Origin: Beverwykella pulmonaria | Lineage: Eukaryota; Ascomycota; Dothideomycetes; Pleosporales; Melanommataceae | Reading direction: 5' to 3' | Assembly (NCBI GenBank): GCA_001599595.1 | Contig: BCHH01000008.1 | Coordinates: 2,181,690 to 2,245,689 of the forward strand | Length of the DNA: 64,000 nt | Shown: positions 41,136 to 54,003 of the stretch, piece after piece | Layout of the letters: the number at the start of each line of letters is the position of its first letter | Position numbering within the stretch: position 1 is the first letter of the stretch | Notes under the pieces: generated by a model | Seen by the model: the letters and a program-made list of their open reading frames with translations, nothing else | Database searches by the model: none | Told to the model about the DNA's origin: nothing | Made by a program: the position numbers and the translations under genes

Positions 41136-44100
41136 GCACCAACACTTCACACCTTCGCAGAAGACTCTCTTTTGTGCAGCCACCACAGTATACCCAAAGA
41201 TTTCAAGTTACCGCTAGCGCAAGCAGGTCAGCGCTTTGCACGAATTGTTACGACACATTTTTTGGCACGCGCCCTTCAAATCCACACTCGGAGTCATCCA
41301 CACTTTTCAACCTCTTTAACAGAAAATTTGTACTACTGAGGTTCTTGTTGGTTGTTCATACGATACTGGCGGCCTCGTGCTTGGCGCGGCAGGCAGATCC
41401 CAAGGCGTATTTGGGAATGTCAGTCGCTCGTCGCGCTGTCAGCCTTCTTGTCTCTCGTAACGGTCGGCTTGGTGGACGAGTCTTAAAAAATTTCACTTCT
41501 TCTTCTGTATATCAATTTAGGGACTTGGCTGGGTATGGGAACCCCTTTGGGCCTAGGATCAGCTCTGGTTGGGCGATCGGGCGGGACGGGCATTCAATGG
41601 GCATGCCAACTTTTGTCTACATCTTAACCTTTAACCTATAAAAAATCTTCGCGTGGCCTTTTGCATCATCTTTGTCGCTTTTCGCATGTGCTGTCGTTCT
41701 TTTGAGTTGGTCAATGTGCCGCATGCGCCTTTTTGGAGCTTGTGGAGCGATGTGTTCGCACCTCATTTGCGCGAGCAGCGGTGTCCGCCTGCCTCATGAA
41801 GGTAATTAGCTGCGGTGGGCTGAGTACCACGTCACGAGTTTGTCTGCCTGCCTCGTGAATGTACCACGTTGCTCGCAGTTACGTGCTCTCTATTTCTATT
41901 GATAACGATTGCTGCAGAGTGTGAATGTGTGAGTGGGTGTGAGTGACGTGCAAATAAGCCCTCGGGGGCGTTTCAAAATTTCCCAGGCCGTCTACGCAAA
42001 TCCCATGGCATAGACCTTTCTAAGCTCCCTCTCACCTCATCCACGTGTTCGTTATCTGTCTGTGGGGAATGGGGAAGGGTTCGGGCGGGTCGCTTCGGGG
42101 TTGGGTTGAGTCTCGGAGTTGGACGGGGATTGAAGAATGCTTGGTTGGTCGTTATCGATATGTAGAAGGGTCGCGATGGAGGGGTGCCATGGAGTCCGAA
42201 TGCAATGTGGGTATGCATGCGGAGTGAGAACTTTGTGAGATGATGGCTAGGGTGTGGTTAGGAAGGTAGAGAGTGTTCCCGCTCGCGTTAGCGCGAGTTT
42301 GGAAGGTTTGAATTTTCAGACAGGACGAGCACTTAATTCTGGCCCCATGACAAAAGGATCAGTGGAGTCCTACGCCGCCCTGATGTATCTGGCAGGTAAG
42401 GCTATATACTGAAGGAAGTATGTTCTAGCAGATGTAGTAGGTTGTGGTGTTTGTCAGGCAAGGCGAGGTGAAGTACAGGGTCACGATTCGGTGAGACTTT
42501 AAAGTTCTCGGAAAGGGTAACTAAAGTCAAAAGACTGCATAGAGTGTGGAGCAAAATCTAGTCATCCGTTAGAAGGCAGCGAAAGTACGTGTCAGTCTCA
42601 CAAGTATACCTTGAGTCAGCCAGGGTTTCAGCCTCGTGAGGCTTTCTATGAGTGTGGTTACATCTGAGGCTGTCTTGGTGCGCGTTTTACATGCAATATC
42701 GGAAAACGAGCTTCTGTCCTACCGGAGTATAACCTGCAGCGCGACTTCGAGTATTTGGCTGCCCGCCGGATCCTAGATGGTGTTCATTCCGTCTCAGCTG
42801 ATTCGAGTTCTGCTGTTTTCGTGTTCTCCCTTACCGCTCCCCCCACATTGAAGATGAAGCAGAGTTGCTGAAAAGGCGGTATTCAGCTCGGTGAACTCAG
42901 CGAATTCCCTGGTAGAAAAAAACCCAGACTGTGGCAACATGGAGAGGATGCATAGCCAATGATGATAACGTAGCAAGAAAATTCTTTTCGCGTGGGTTGC
43001 ACAGGCTTCCAAAAGCAAACAGCGGTGAATACACATATCGTGGTACGAATTTCGCAATCTGGTGTTTGATTGTTGAGCGGTAAGCTGACGCTATTCATAA
43101 GGATGACAGGATTCGAGAAGTAAGTCAGGAGTCCAGGAAAGGACAGAAAAGGAAAATAGAGAGAGAAAGAGAAAGGAAGAGAGAAACAGGTATTTGATGA
43201 TTGCCACAATGCTACGGGATGTCGATTCGATTGCAATACAACTCCAATTCTAATGCTAATACTTGTATACTAGTCGAGGGCGACGTATAGGAGGTCGTAA
43301 TGGCGTGGAATCGTGTCGAAAGTACCAGATGTTCTGCAGACTAATTCGAGCTTGAGAAATAGTATTGAGCGAGATATCTTAGAGCGGTGCCGTTATCCGT
43401 GCCATGTTGTCGTGAACCTAGCTTCGGTATTGGATCTCATACTCTACGTTTGGTAATAGATCTCGCACTTTACGATAGCATCCTGAACTTTGTCAAACTT
43501 TTGTCTGGTGGAGGACAACTCGACTGAAGAGACCTATATCGACCCCTCAAGCAAAGAACATACCTCATCGAGAGGCGAGGGCACTTCGAGATACCACTTG
43601 TTGAACTTGTACTGGAAAGTAGTCAATATGCAGAATTCTGGTCAGTGGCGAGAGAAAACCCCACCCGCAGTTTGTAGTTTCCAAGCCCAAACTTGTGCTT
43701 GCAGATTGCGAGCAGTTTGTCTTCGTCGATATATCGATCTTCGATTATTTGCGAAACCTTCCCCATCGTTGAAGGGGAAAACATAATGACGAACCGACTT
43801 GTGGAGGCTGCGAAAAATTGGTGGTGAGAGCTTAGTCTTCGTGTCCTCTTGCCTTGCTTGGAACGCCCAGGATTGCTGGTGATCACTGCGGTCGGGAGCA
43901 AAGGAAACTAGTGCCACGTAGGACGAGAGCCTGCAGTCTTTTTTGAAGCTATTAAGCGTCTGTCGGGTGTACTAGGTGCTTTGGAACCAAGACGCAGTCG
44001 ACCTTACGGGGATTTCGGCTGACGTTTCCGCCCTACGTTGCATCTTAGCCTCGAATGCGTTTTCAACATTCGGAGAGTGTTTGCTTGCGCTGATGACTCT

Positions 44101-44688
44101 TTAACATCTAAACACGTGCGACACCACGCTAGAAACCAGAAAGCTGTACAGCGGTTTCGAGAGGTTAGGCGGTACACTGCAAGAGAAGCAACCAAGGTTC
44201 TGAACGTCCTCCTGCAGCTGTGTCACCTGCCGAGAACAGTGTGCTATGCCACCCTAAATACTATTGGACGCTTCGCGAGCAGAAGACAGCCATTGAGGTA
44301 ATGTTCGGGAGGAGAGCGTAATCTGGAGGATGCCATTTCGACACGTGGGATGTGAGAGATGAGGTCTCAGTGGCATCAAATAAAGGTTCTAAAGGTAAGG
44401 GAACGAGGAAAGTTTAACAGATGACCGAAGCGGCGGTCCGCACTCGTCGCACGCCCCCATGTTTCCGGTCAATCTTGGCACTGCGGTTGTCGCGACACCC
44501 TGCCTCCCCAAGCCTTCCTCTTGCAACCCCACAGTGACAGGCACACCAGCACTGCCTTTGCAAATTTTACCTCGGAAGCTTATGTATTTATCCCCTATAT
44601 GAGACTCTATATGCCTTCCTCAATAACTGCCACGCCATGATCGATCTCGGCCTTCCCGCAACACGATATTGACGAATGGACTCGCAAA
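41136..44688. other. Intergenic, 3.5 kb, no gene seen
   Basis: 3' region of the barrel protein gene, then sequence with short frames. It holds a small perfect hairpin CTCGCG-TTAG-CGCGAG at 42282-42297, a purine-rich GAGA tract at about 43140-43190, and TATA-like sequence near 44580-44610 upstream of the next gene. Nothing else that I can support. Confidence 0.5.
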
Positions 44689-47108
44689 ATGGAGACTTCA
44701 CCGTACTTTGAACGCACTCTTTTTTATGACCGAAGTCCTGCTGCCGACGAATACTACGAGCGATCTGCGGCGCTCATCTTTGAGAAAGACCCAGGGCAGT
44801 CGACTATTGAGGTTCGGGTTCAATCCTCTCGCGATGTAACCTACTATGGGAAGAAGGAAGATGGACTGTCCAAAAACAGAAAAGTCGATATAAAACCAAA
44901 GACTCACTTTGAAACTCCATCTCCAACATTTCTGCCGGAACACTCAAACCGTGAGATCAACGTCAAGTGCTCAAAGTCAGGAAGAGATTCTGCATCTAGT
45001 AGCGAGGATACTTGGTCGTTGTCCAGTAAAGCTTCCAGTACCGCTCTACCCACAGGCCTAGACGAACACCGAGGAGGGTCTCCTCCTACATATCCTGGCC
45101 CTCCCAAATTGGCCGTTGTCGATCTAGACGTTAACCAGCTATCAAGTTTTATCAAGGTAAGCCAAGGACCTGAGAAAAGCTGACCACGACTAATTTCATG
45201 TATACAGGACACAAACGGAAACTTCAGGGTATTGTATGTAGCAGATTCTTATTTCCTACGAACTGCACTGGTGTGCAAAAGGAGCTGGCCACTCGGGCGA
45301 TGTGAGCGGCCCATCTGGACTGAAACTATTTGTAAACCACTGGCCGTTTTGCCGCTGTGCACCCTAAGAGGGTGTATATTTGGGAGAGAAATACACTAGA
45401 CGTTTGGCTGACTGGTACACAGCTACCTACGACAGAGGCACTCATACAGCCGTATTCAGATTACCAAGGAGCTTTTCGAACAGCTTCTCAAATCTTGTCA
45501 CGTCTTTCCCAGATTCAACGAATATGTGGTTGGATTTGGAGTCAAAAATAGCGAGTCAGAAGTAGGCCCTCCGCCTCTCAAGTTCAGGCCACTCTGCGAC
45601 TCTAATAACAACTACCATGGTTTTGGTGGGAAACCCTCCTTACAATCAATTTCGATCGTACGCTAAAGTCTGTTCAGAGTCTGCCTATATCCTCCGGTAT
45701 GTTGAGTTTACAAATCGACCGGGAGGTAAAGATCCGTGGTCTCTTCGACAATTTGCCATCTATCATAGGTTCAAACCAAAATCGCAGCGTCGGTGTTCAA
45801 CTTGGATTCTTGTTGGCGCTTCTCAGAGAACCGAAAAGCGCCTTGATCACTACACAAGAAGTATTGAGGATCTGACTGGGTCCAATCCGTTTGAATTGCA
45901 CGTTATCTTTCTCGATACCGCAATCGCGAGCTGGAGGCCTTATTTGGTGGACCTGACTCGGAAAGTTACAGATCAGGTATGTCTTACAACAATCTGTTTT
46001 GTGACCCGGAAACTAAATCGAACTTAAGTCTAATAAAGCTGTCGGAATTATGATTAATACCGAGGATGGGGAAGAAGACTTTATCTCGATCGAGGTCGAA
46101 GATCATCAGCTACTGAAATTAATCGAAGACCAAATCGCCGACCTTATACTTTGTCTGGATTCTACATCAGACACGGTTTCAACTTTTATGGATATGTACG
46201 ACCAATTTCGGGAAAATCAGAATAGTGCGCTTTCGCTAAGCGAATCGTCTCGCAAATCAGCGTACGGATCCGATGCAGTGGTATTTGCGCTGAAGGAGAA
46301 GTTCAAAGAGATCGTTTACACCCGCAAAAAGGCTGAAGCCCTCCTTTCCAAAGTTCAGAATACTAGAACATTGGTATGCCATCCATTTATTTATCGACAC
46401 TGTTCCCATCGCTGTATATTGTCACCCCGAGCGAACGACTCGGGGTCCGTTGCAAAAGCCCACATGCCAGCTACATTCGGCTGAGCATGACGACGAAATC
46501 CTTTTGCCCTCTAGCTAAGATCTACCTATTATCTGGAATGTTCACTCGGAGATTGTCACACAAATTATAAGATGCCAAGCTAATGATTCGACGTTAGATC
46601 TCGTCTCTGTTGGAACGGGAGAGCGGACATAATATCAACCAGCAAATATCAGCTCTCCAGAAGCTCGAGAAACAGGGTCAAGTCGAGAACGCCACGATGA
46701 GAGAGCTTGCAGAGAAGAACAGTCGCGATTCGTCCAGTATGAGAGTCCTCACGATCATCACGATGATCTATCTACCTTGCACTATTGTTTCGGTGAGTAT
46801 GCAGCTCTTCCCGCTCGCTTGATTTTCTGCTAACACCTGCGAAAAAGAACTTCTACTCAACACAGTTCGTCAGCCAGAAGGAGCTGGCGTCTGGAGGCAA
46901 AGAACTTGAGTACACTCAGAACTCCTGGCTCTTTTTCGCGATATCTATACCCTTAACAGCGCTCACGATCCTTGTGTGGTATCTTTGGGTCAACTCGAAG
47001 AGATTACTACGACTTGTTCTCTGCACAAAGGCTGGACGCGGGAAAAAGCCTAGCAACCGTACATGGACCTTTGGGCTGAGAAAGCCATTCCGAGAGCTTC
47101 CGAAATAA
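44689..47108 (+). CDS. Fungal CorA-like Mg2+-transporter-domain protein, exon structure partly unclear
   Basis: Exon 1 (44689-45156) begins METSPYFERTLFYDR. Later segments read KELFEQLLKSCHVFPRF.., then YVEFTNRPGGKDPWSLRQFA, a long helical region (LLKLIEDQIADLILCLDST..KAEALLSKVQNTRTL), then ISALQKLEKQGQ, a first membrane segment MRVLTIITMIYLPCTIVS, and after a further intron NFYSTQF and a second segment WLFFAISIPLTALTILVW. The tail is basic and ends at TAA 47106-47108. This order (N-terminal alpha/beta domain, long helix, two C-terminal transmembrane helices) is that of the CorA-like family expanded in Pezizomycotina. The GMN selectivity motif is absent between the helices, as is common in this subgroup, so transport is doubtful. 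Clear introns begin at 45157, 45979, 46374 and 46793. Between 45.2 and 45.5 kb no junction restores the frame, so a frameshift or missed exon is possible. Confidence 0.72.
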
Positions 47109-48085
47109 GTCGAAGAAACGACCCATCGCGCCACAAGGCTGGCGTGGCCGTACGCCTTGTGAGGCTCTGGAATGTACTGCGCCTATTTCTTATTTCATTT
47201 CGCGCGCGTAAATGCCCAAAGCCCAAGTCTTACGCGCTAAGCCTGTTGTCCAGTATTACTTCCATGCTGCGAACAGTGTGAACCGCAGCATGAACTCCAG
47301 CCTCCTCGAACCGAGACGCCATGAGTGGCTGCCCTAGGTGACTATGCAATGCCCCGCCCAATGTTCGTCTACACAGCTGTAGCCTTGTTCAGCTGCCCTC
47401 TTGCCCTCGAGGTTTGGTCTGTCGATTCAGGCCAAGCAAGAGGGCCTCATTCGTTCGCTTAGGATGAAGGACTTCTGGACAACAAATCGTGCATACAGTG
47501 GTAATTGCATGCACCTCTTGCCGTGTCATGTCTCAGAGCTGGTGGGCTCGTTCAGTGGACCATTCTCAAGACTGCCTTGAGCATGTCCTGGATGGTGGTT
47601 CACTCGAGATTGAGAGGCTGCCTCTTTTTCGCTGAGCCTCAGAGCTGCTGCCTGGGAGCCTCATGGCGTCTCAGATGTATATATAAAGCGGGCAAGTCAC
47701 CAACATGGCCTTCTTCTATATACGTCAGCTCTACGCCTTGGCGAGCGCAGATCTGCAAATACTAGTGATCGTACTTTTCTCAGCCTTGTCGATCTGACTC
47801 ACTCGCATTAAAACCTCGATCACACACAAACCAAGATTGCGTTATTGGGACAAGCATAGGAGAACAGGTATGCTCACTCTCTTTATTTCTTGAGACACGC
47901 CTCAGGGACGACAAGATAGATTTGGTGAAGGTGTCGAAAACACCGACTTACCCCTCCTAATGCTACTACATCTACCAGCAAGAAGTTTACTAACAATGAC
48001 CTCGCATAGATCCACGTTATACCATGTTGACGAGTCTACAAGTATATTGCTTGGAGTTGAAGCGACATGCTTTTGTTATGTCAAA
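47109..48085. other. Intergenic between CorA-like and kinase genes
   Basis: No gene seen. The kinase frame is open leftward to an ATG at 47960 and could begin there; a stretch of CT-rich sequence precedes it. Confidence 0.45.
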
Positions 48086-49749
48086 ATGTCACTTCCATCA
48101 CCAGTAAGCGTGGATACCCTTTGGGCCTTTATTGAGGAGCATACGACGACGCTCAAGTTCGACGGCCATGATCAGCAGTTTCTCCCCAGACGACCTTTTG
48201 ATGAAGTCACTCAACGCAGAGTTATTGAGCAAATCATTTCTCAGGATGAGACGCTGAAATTGAGCAATAAGGAGACACTTGATTTTGTGACAAAGGTACA
48301 TCAAAAGGCAACGAAGCTGTTTGTTACCTGCATCTACTGCGAATTGCCTATGATCTGTCTCAAGATTCTACTTGACAGCGGCCTCTCGGACAAAGATTTT
48401 CCCCTGACTGGAAATCAATGCCCGGAATGGAGCGTGAGCCAACAACGAACCTTTAAGAGCAGTTTCCTAAACAACCAAAAGCGCTTCAATGCCCCCTATT
48501 TCCAACTCCATTCTTCTCATAACCTCGATGGTAGTAGTTTTCCAATACCAATCGAATTCGATGAAGACGTGAAGAACTTGCGTGGCAAGGGAGCTTTTGG
48601 TAAGGTTTGGGAAGTCAAAATTCATAAAGATCAACATGGATTTGCCTGCGTACGTCTCCTACTAGCCTTCCGTAATCATGGAAACATAGATGCTGATTGA
48701 AATAGGGCGAAAAATACGATCACCGTTTTGCTATGAAGGTTATTCAGCACGAAGCCTCGATGGCTCGAGAAAGGAAATTCTCTGATGATATAAAAGACCT
48801 GGAACACGATCATTTGGTCAAATGTTTCACGAGTTGGAAGTTCAGCGCCAAGTTCTACATGATCTACGAGCTGGCCTCCTGGAATCTAGAGGAGTTCATT
48901 CAAAAGTACAGGGATCCTACCCAGCATCCTGGACTCACCAATACTTGGCTTGTCCAGCAATTGTGTGGAATCGCAGGCGCTCTTCGTGTCATCCACAACC
49001 AAGAACCCAAGGACAACATGCTCGGCATACCAAGCACAGTTCGCTCAAAAAGCGGTTACATCCACGACATCAAACCGGAGAATATCCTGGTCTTCGAATA
49101 CGGCAACACACACTGGTTCCGTCTCTCCGATTTCGGTTGCGCAAGGGTTGTCGACTTCATTGCTTCTATAAGCGGTCAGCACGCGAGATCCCATGTGACC
49201 ATGAGCAAATCAGGAACGCCAGACTATCGACCACCGGAATCCATGAAAAGAAAAACCTCACGACCATACGATCTCTGGTCCCTCGGTTGTGTGTACCTCG
49301 AACTGTTTGTTTGGTTCCTTCAGGGCTACTCATCACTAGAAGACTTCCGTGCAGCGCGCCAGGGCATTGTGCGTCCTGGAGGCTGTGAAGATGAGGCCTT
49401 TTACTTCACAGACGAGGAGGGTGAGAACCCAAAGATCCAGCTTCGCCGAGCAGTCCTAGAAAGGATCTCCGAGCTTCAGAACCTCTGTCCAGCGGGCTTG
49501 AAAGACCTTCTAAATGTCATCCCGTCTCTACTGGAAATCGAGCCAAAGAATCGCCCCGAGGCTTCAGCTCTGGTACAGCGATTGAAGCATCTCGACACTG
49601 GCAAGCCTTTGGAGTTTTACAGAGGGAGCCCAAAAACGCTGGATGTTCCTATTACGAGCCAAGCGGGTTTTTCTAGCAGCGATGACTCGGACTCGGATAC
49701 CAATCAATTTGTTGTTATCCACAAGCCTACAGATGAGAGTGACAAGTGA
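48086..49749 (+). CDS. Serine/threonine protein kinase-like protein with N-terminal regulatory domain
   Basis: Two exons (48086-48649, 48706-49749) encode 535 residues. The 56-nt intron (GTACGT..AATAG) interrupts the N-lobe after the glycine loop. Residues 1-155 form a helical N-terminal region of a type seen in fungal kinases with no assigned function. Kinase motifs: GKGAFGKVWEV (glycine loop, from about 167), FAMKV (Lys199), then in the catalytic loop YIHDIKPENIL with Asp309 and Asn retained but the usual HRD read as IHD, then SDFGCAR, GTPDYRPPE and DLWSLGCVYLEL. The Asp, Lys and DFG residues suggest activity. The C-terminal 50 residues are Ser/Asp-rich (SSSDDSDSDTN). Start uncertain: in-frame ATGs at 47960 and 47996 would add up to 42 residues. 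Same strand as the CorA-like gene; both belong to families expanded in accessory parts of fungal genomes. Confidence 0.85.
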
Positions 49750-51354
49750 GGTGTTGACAACGAAAAGGCGTGCACCCCGTGTAATCGCCTTTTGGCGAAC
49801 ATCCTACAGTTCATGCCCTTGCCCTCAGATCAAACTTGCTTGACAGTCCTTTTCGATCCCATCGAAGGAGGAGACGGACTACTGTTGGCACTACTATTCC
49901 GCATCCACACCAAAATGCGGATCTGCGCAAACCTCGACGACCTTCGTAACCTACCGCCAGGCAATTCACATCTCACATTCCACGTACGTGACCAATTCCC
50001 ATTACCTTCTCCATTCCATTCCATTCTCTGTCGACGAACAAACGGCATCCTGCATATGCATCTGCCGACCTACTGCCGACCTACTGCTAACTACTGCTAG
50101 CTCCTGCAACAGCGTTGCGCCCAAACTCAAAACATCTTTTCATAGCGGGATCTTTCGCCATGTTCACCGCACGCTACCAAAGTATCCCAATCAATCCAAA
50201 AATATAAGATTTAGGATTTTGCGTGCGCACATCGAGGGAGTAACGGGAAATGGGTCGAGTCTCGGACAATGACGCATCACGGCTCGCAAACCACACCTTT
50301 GGAAAACCGCTCCCTCCACTATCCTCCCAGCCTCCCACTTTCTTCCGACGGGCAGCGCACTCGTGAATTTTCCAGCCGAGATCCCGGGTTCTGCTGAACA
50401 GAATCGGACCGACGATATGTGACCTTAGCAGGCACGGCACTTTCCAGCTTCGAGAAAGATTTTGCAGAGCCTGGCGCAAGCACTTACAGGCGTGCATTCA
50501 TGTGATCAAGTGGGCACGGTGGGGTGCACGAGAATTAGGAATTCGAGAGCCGGAATTCCGAGGTCAGGCCGGTGTTCTGGAACGTGTGGGGGTGGTAGGG
50601 TGTGGGTCTTTGGCGTGCTTGGGTTTTAGTGCGTGGAGTGGAGTGGAGATGGATGGGAATTGGGAGTTGGGAAAACAAGTGGATGGATGGGTTTGTGGGG
50701 GGTGGTGGGGGGGAATTTTTTTTTTTTGGAAAGTCATAATGTGGTCCGAGTGGCGTTTCGGTGTGCTCTTGTACCTGCCAGGCAGACTTTGGATAGTGGA
50801 AGAGGAATGGTGACCACTTTCGAGAATCGAGTGGGTAGGTTGCTGTCGAGGCACTCCACGAAAAAATACAGCATCTCTAGCATCGAGTGCGGTTTTGCAG
50901 AGGCATCAAGCAACATTGGATAACAGGCAAATGACCAGCTCGCTACGTACCCAAGTCCTATTATGCCTGCCAGCATGCAGTGTACAACCAAATTCAAAAG
51001 TTCCCAGCTCACCTGTTGTAAATTACTTACTATAGAGAAAAATGTAGCATTGTACTTATCGATTCACGCTATATAGAGATGTCTGCCCGGGACTTTTGCC
51101 TCTTGCCTTCAATGCTTCCACCGGACTGCCAGTCTTCAAGGGTATATCACGCAATAACAACCAGTCTACCTTGCTAGGAATGAAACCTGTACCCGCCGCT
51201 GTTATCGCGAAGTGCTCATGTCCTCCTTCGCCCCAATTGCCACAAATACTGTGTATGCCGCATCAAGTTCGTATATATATACTTGTGCTTCCGGCACGTT
51301 CCGGCATCATCAAACGCGGTATCGATCTTCATTTGCTATCCTATCCGATCTCGT
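49750..51354. other. Intergenic, 1.6 kb
   Basis: No gene seen. Contains a run of Ts at 50716-50727 next to G-rich sequence (50530-50715), and a short piece related to the dispersed repeat of 24.3 and 25.0 kb at about 50956-50980. Confidence 0.45.
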
Positions 51355-51786
51355 TCAAGCGAACAAGCTGGCGCCACCAGACTCGACCGCATCGATCTCT
51401 GCTTGCGTCCACGCCAGCCGCTGGAACCGTGCGGGGAGCTCTGACCGGTCGAAGAAGGTGCCCTTTCCGGCCTCGACAGGGCCAAGCGAAGCTCCTGGCA
51501 CACCGCCAATGTAGCCACCTACCACGTTGGCGTACTGGTTGGTCTGGTTGAGGGGACCGTGTTGCTGGGCTTTTTGGCGGTAGCTGGCAAAGGACTCGGG
51601 GAGCGAATGCGTCGGGGATGCTGGATGTGCGTGGGGTGTGTGGTCGACCGCTGCGGGGATTGAATCAGCACGGAACTTTGGGGAGGAATGGCTGGGAATG
51701 GGAAACATACCGGTGGGTATCGTGCGCTTTCCCAGGAAGCGGATCATGGGCTGGCGGCCTTGGAGGAGAACTTTGGTTGCGTTCAT
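51355..51786 (-). CDS. KGD4: Alpha-ketoglutarate dehydrogenase subunit 4 / mitochondrial protein Ymr-31
   Basis: Two exons (51786-51711, 51650-51355) encode 123 residues. The 60-nt intron has donor GTATGT, branch GTGCTGATT and acceptor CCGCAG. The N-terminus MNATKVLLQGRQPMIRFLGKR is short, basic and amphipathic, a mitochondrial targeting sequence. It is followed by DHTPHAHPASPTHSLPESFA and YRQKAQQHGPL, and ends with FFDRSELPARFQR and AVESGGASLFA. These blocks are those of fungal Kgd4/Ymr-31 (MRPS36 family). Formerly listed as a 37S ribosomal protein, Kgd4 links the E3 subunit to the E1-E2 core of the 2-oxoglutarate dehydrogenase complex in the TCA cycle. Length is normal. The frame runs upstream of the ATG without an earlier ATG. 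Divergent from MED18. Confidence 0.9.
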   Translation of the reverse strand: MNATKVLLQGRQPMIRFLGKRTIPTGMFPIPSHSSPKFRADSIPAAVDHTPHAHPASPTHSLPESFASYRQKAQQHGPLNQTNQYANVVGGYIGGVPGASLGPVEAGKGTFFDRSELPARFQRLAWTQAEIDAVESGGASLFA

Positions 51787-52395
51787 TGCGAGGATGGGGT
51801 GGGCTGCGATGTCGGAGCCGAGGTTCGGGGATGTGGGCGTTGGACGAGAGGCTGCAGCAATGGCTATATTCACAGTTTGATGGCAATGATGGCTTTATGG
51901 GAAGCCAGTGGGCGGGCGGGCGGATAGGGCGAGCGTGAAGGGAGGTGAGGCGAAGGTCGAACGATGATGTTCCGTTGAGGGGAACCGCTCGTCCATAAAT
52001 CATGCCCGTGAACAAGGCGCTAGCGTGTCGTGGATCTTCGCGAAACCCCCGGGAACACCCGCAGCACGCCTTTCACTCGCTGTTGACGAGCTTCACCCCA
52101 TGTTCCAACGCGCGAGCAGGCCAGCGTGCCCGCCGTGTATGCGGGAATTGCAGTCTAGACGTCTTCTTTTGCTGTTCTTTGCGTGTCTAGGCGTCCAAAA
52201 CCCGCAAAAAAATTCCTCGCACATGCAAGCGAACGCGGGGTTGGCCAATCGCGAGCTTCGGCGGCTGCTTTTCTTCTTATCGACCCCACGAAAAGCCCTC
52301 CGCATCCCTGACGTACTAGCCGTGACTGATTGCCAGTCCGCGACCTGACCGCACATTCACTCCATCCTTCCCTCCCCACCACATCAGATCAGATC
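51787..52395. promoter_or_regulatory. Shared upstream region of the KGD4-MED18 divergent pair
   Basis: About 610 bp between the two start codons. GC-rich with several GCGGG/CGCGC elements. No gene supported. Confidence 0.4.
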
Positions 52396-53246
52396 ATGCA
52401 CGAGTTGCTGTTGTATGGGCAGGTCCCACGCTCACGCCATGAGCAGGTGCTCAAGGTCCTTGCTGGCGTGGCCGCCATGCAGCCTCGTCGAGTGCTGCAA
52501 CGCCACATCGTCTATAAACCCACGCGCGAGCCCGAGGAGCCAGGCTCCAACATCCGCCGCGGCGGCACTCAGGCCGTTGCAGTCAAGCAGCCCAGGCAGA
52601 CAGCTGCAAAGGACCTCAACTACTCGCAGCTTGTCCAGAAACTGTCCGAAGAAGAGTTCGGAAACCGTAGCAATGGGCCCCCGAGCGGGTTCGCGGGGGA
52701 GGGGGGTTCTGGCGCTGAGGCAAAATGGAGCATCGTCTTCAATGATACCCCGGATACTGGCGACAGAGGGGTTTTGGTGCGGTTGGCACAAACCACAGAT
52801 ATCACGAGTGGAGACCCTCATGCATACATGGTCGCCAACAAGCACCAGTAAGGCGCACTACAAGTTTTCCTTTTTTCTGCTCAACTTGGCTGCTGACTCG
52901 CTGCAGGTTTGTGTCCGAGTACTACATAGAAGGCCACCGCTTTGTCCATGACAACGTCGTCATCCTCCTTCACTGCGTGCTGCACGAGCCCGGCGTGCGC
53001 TCCTTGGAGACGGCGCCCAAGGAAGACCTCCCGACCTTCGCAGCGCTCCAGCCACTCGATCCCAGCGGCGCATACATCCTTGAGGCCAAGATACGCGTCG
53101 AGCACCTCAACAATCCAGTCGTACTCGAGGCAGGTTTAACTGAGCTCAAGAGGTTCCAGACCCAGATGAAGGGCTGCGTGGAACTGGCAGTGCCGGAACG
53201 ACTGTCGCTGGACACGCGAGTCAAATACAAGCCGAAGGCGGTGTAG
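52396..53246 (+). CDS. MED18: Mediator of RNA polymerase II transcription subunit 18
   Basis: Two exons (52396-52847, 52907-53246), 263 residues, TAG-terminated. The 59-nt intron has donor GTAAGG, branch GCTGACTCG and acceptor GCTGCAG. The N-terminus MHELLLYGQVPRSRHEQVLK, followed by VLAGVAAMQPRRVLQRHIVYKP, is the signature of Med18 (Srb5 in yeast). The second exon supplies EGHRFVHDNVVILLHCVLHEP and YILEAKIRVEHLNNPVVLEAG, completing the two-lobed beta-barrel. Med18 pairs with Med20 in the head module of Mediator, and the complex bridges activators and RNA polymerase II in the nucleus. A low-complexity Gly/Ser stretch (GPPSGFAGEGGSGAEA) near residue 95-110 lies at a typical insertion site. Length matches filamentous fungal orthologues. 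Confidence 0.93.
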
Positions 53247-54003
53247 ACACACTACAGAGCCCATTGAGCGATGTCTGCGCGGGCAATTTCGGGTGACTGT
53301 AGAAAGTTCACTTGAAAACATGAAACAAACGGTTCACGTCACTCACAAGGCGACTTACAAGGCTGAATGTCCAACAGCCAACCCTGGGCTAATATCCACT
53401 CTGTGGACAGGACCGCAGGCAGCGTTTTACTATCTAGATAGTAAAATTCAGGAGTGGGACAAGCTTAAGGCTGCGTCTGCGACGCTGGAACTAAACTCTA
53501 TTGCGCACCAGTGGTAGCTTAAACACATGGGCGTAGCGAAGGGTTTAATTGGTGACAATGCTCGCAACGAGCGTGCGAAATTACAGCAGAGGACACGGGT
53601 GTAGATTTGTGTAGAATTGAGATACCCATGAATTCATAGTGCAGTGTCAGAATGTTTACGGCCAGAACATTCCTCTCGTCTAGATGTTGTTCCCAATTGT
53701 GAATGTAGCGAAACGAAACGATGAAAAGTCGGTGAAGAATCATGCTACTGAACTCCTCATAAATTTTGTATAGGCGGTGGACTGCGACAATGATGCTCAA
53801 CGATAAAGTTATGAAGAATTATCCATGGATCGTGAAGACTGCTGCACGTGCCTCCGCGATGTCGCGTCAGCCCTGTTATCCGAGGCGGTTGCCTTCACGC
53901 CGTCAACTTCACATGGCCAACACAACAATCGCACGCCCCTGCATAAAAACACAACCCCGCCATTCACGCCGATGCAAATCTCTACACAGAAAGTTGTTTC
54001 ACA
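53247..54003. other. Intergenic between MED18 and PNKP gene
   Basis: No gene seen. A frame at 53293-53517 has no recognised motif. The last 100 bases before 54004 are the likely PNKP promoter. Confidence 0.45.
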
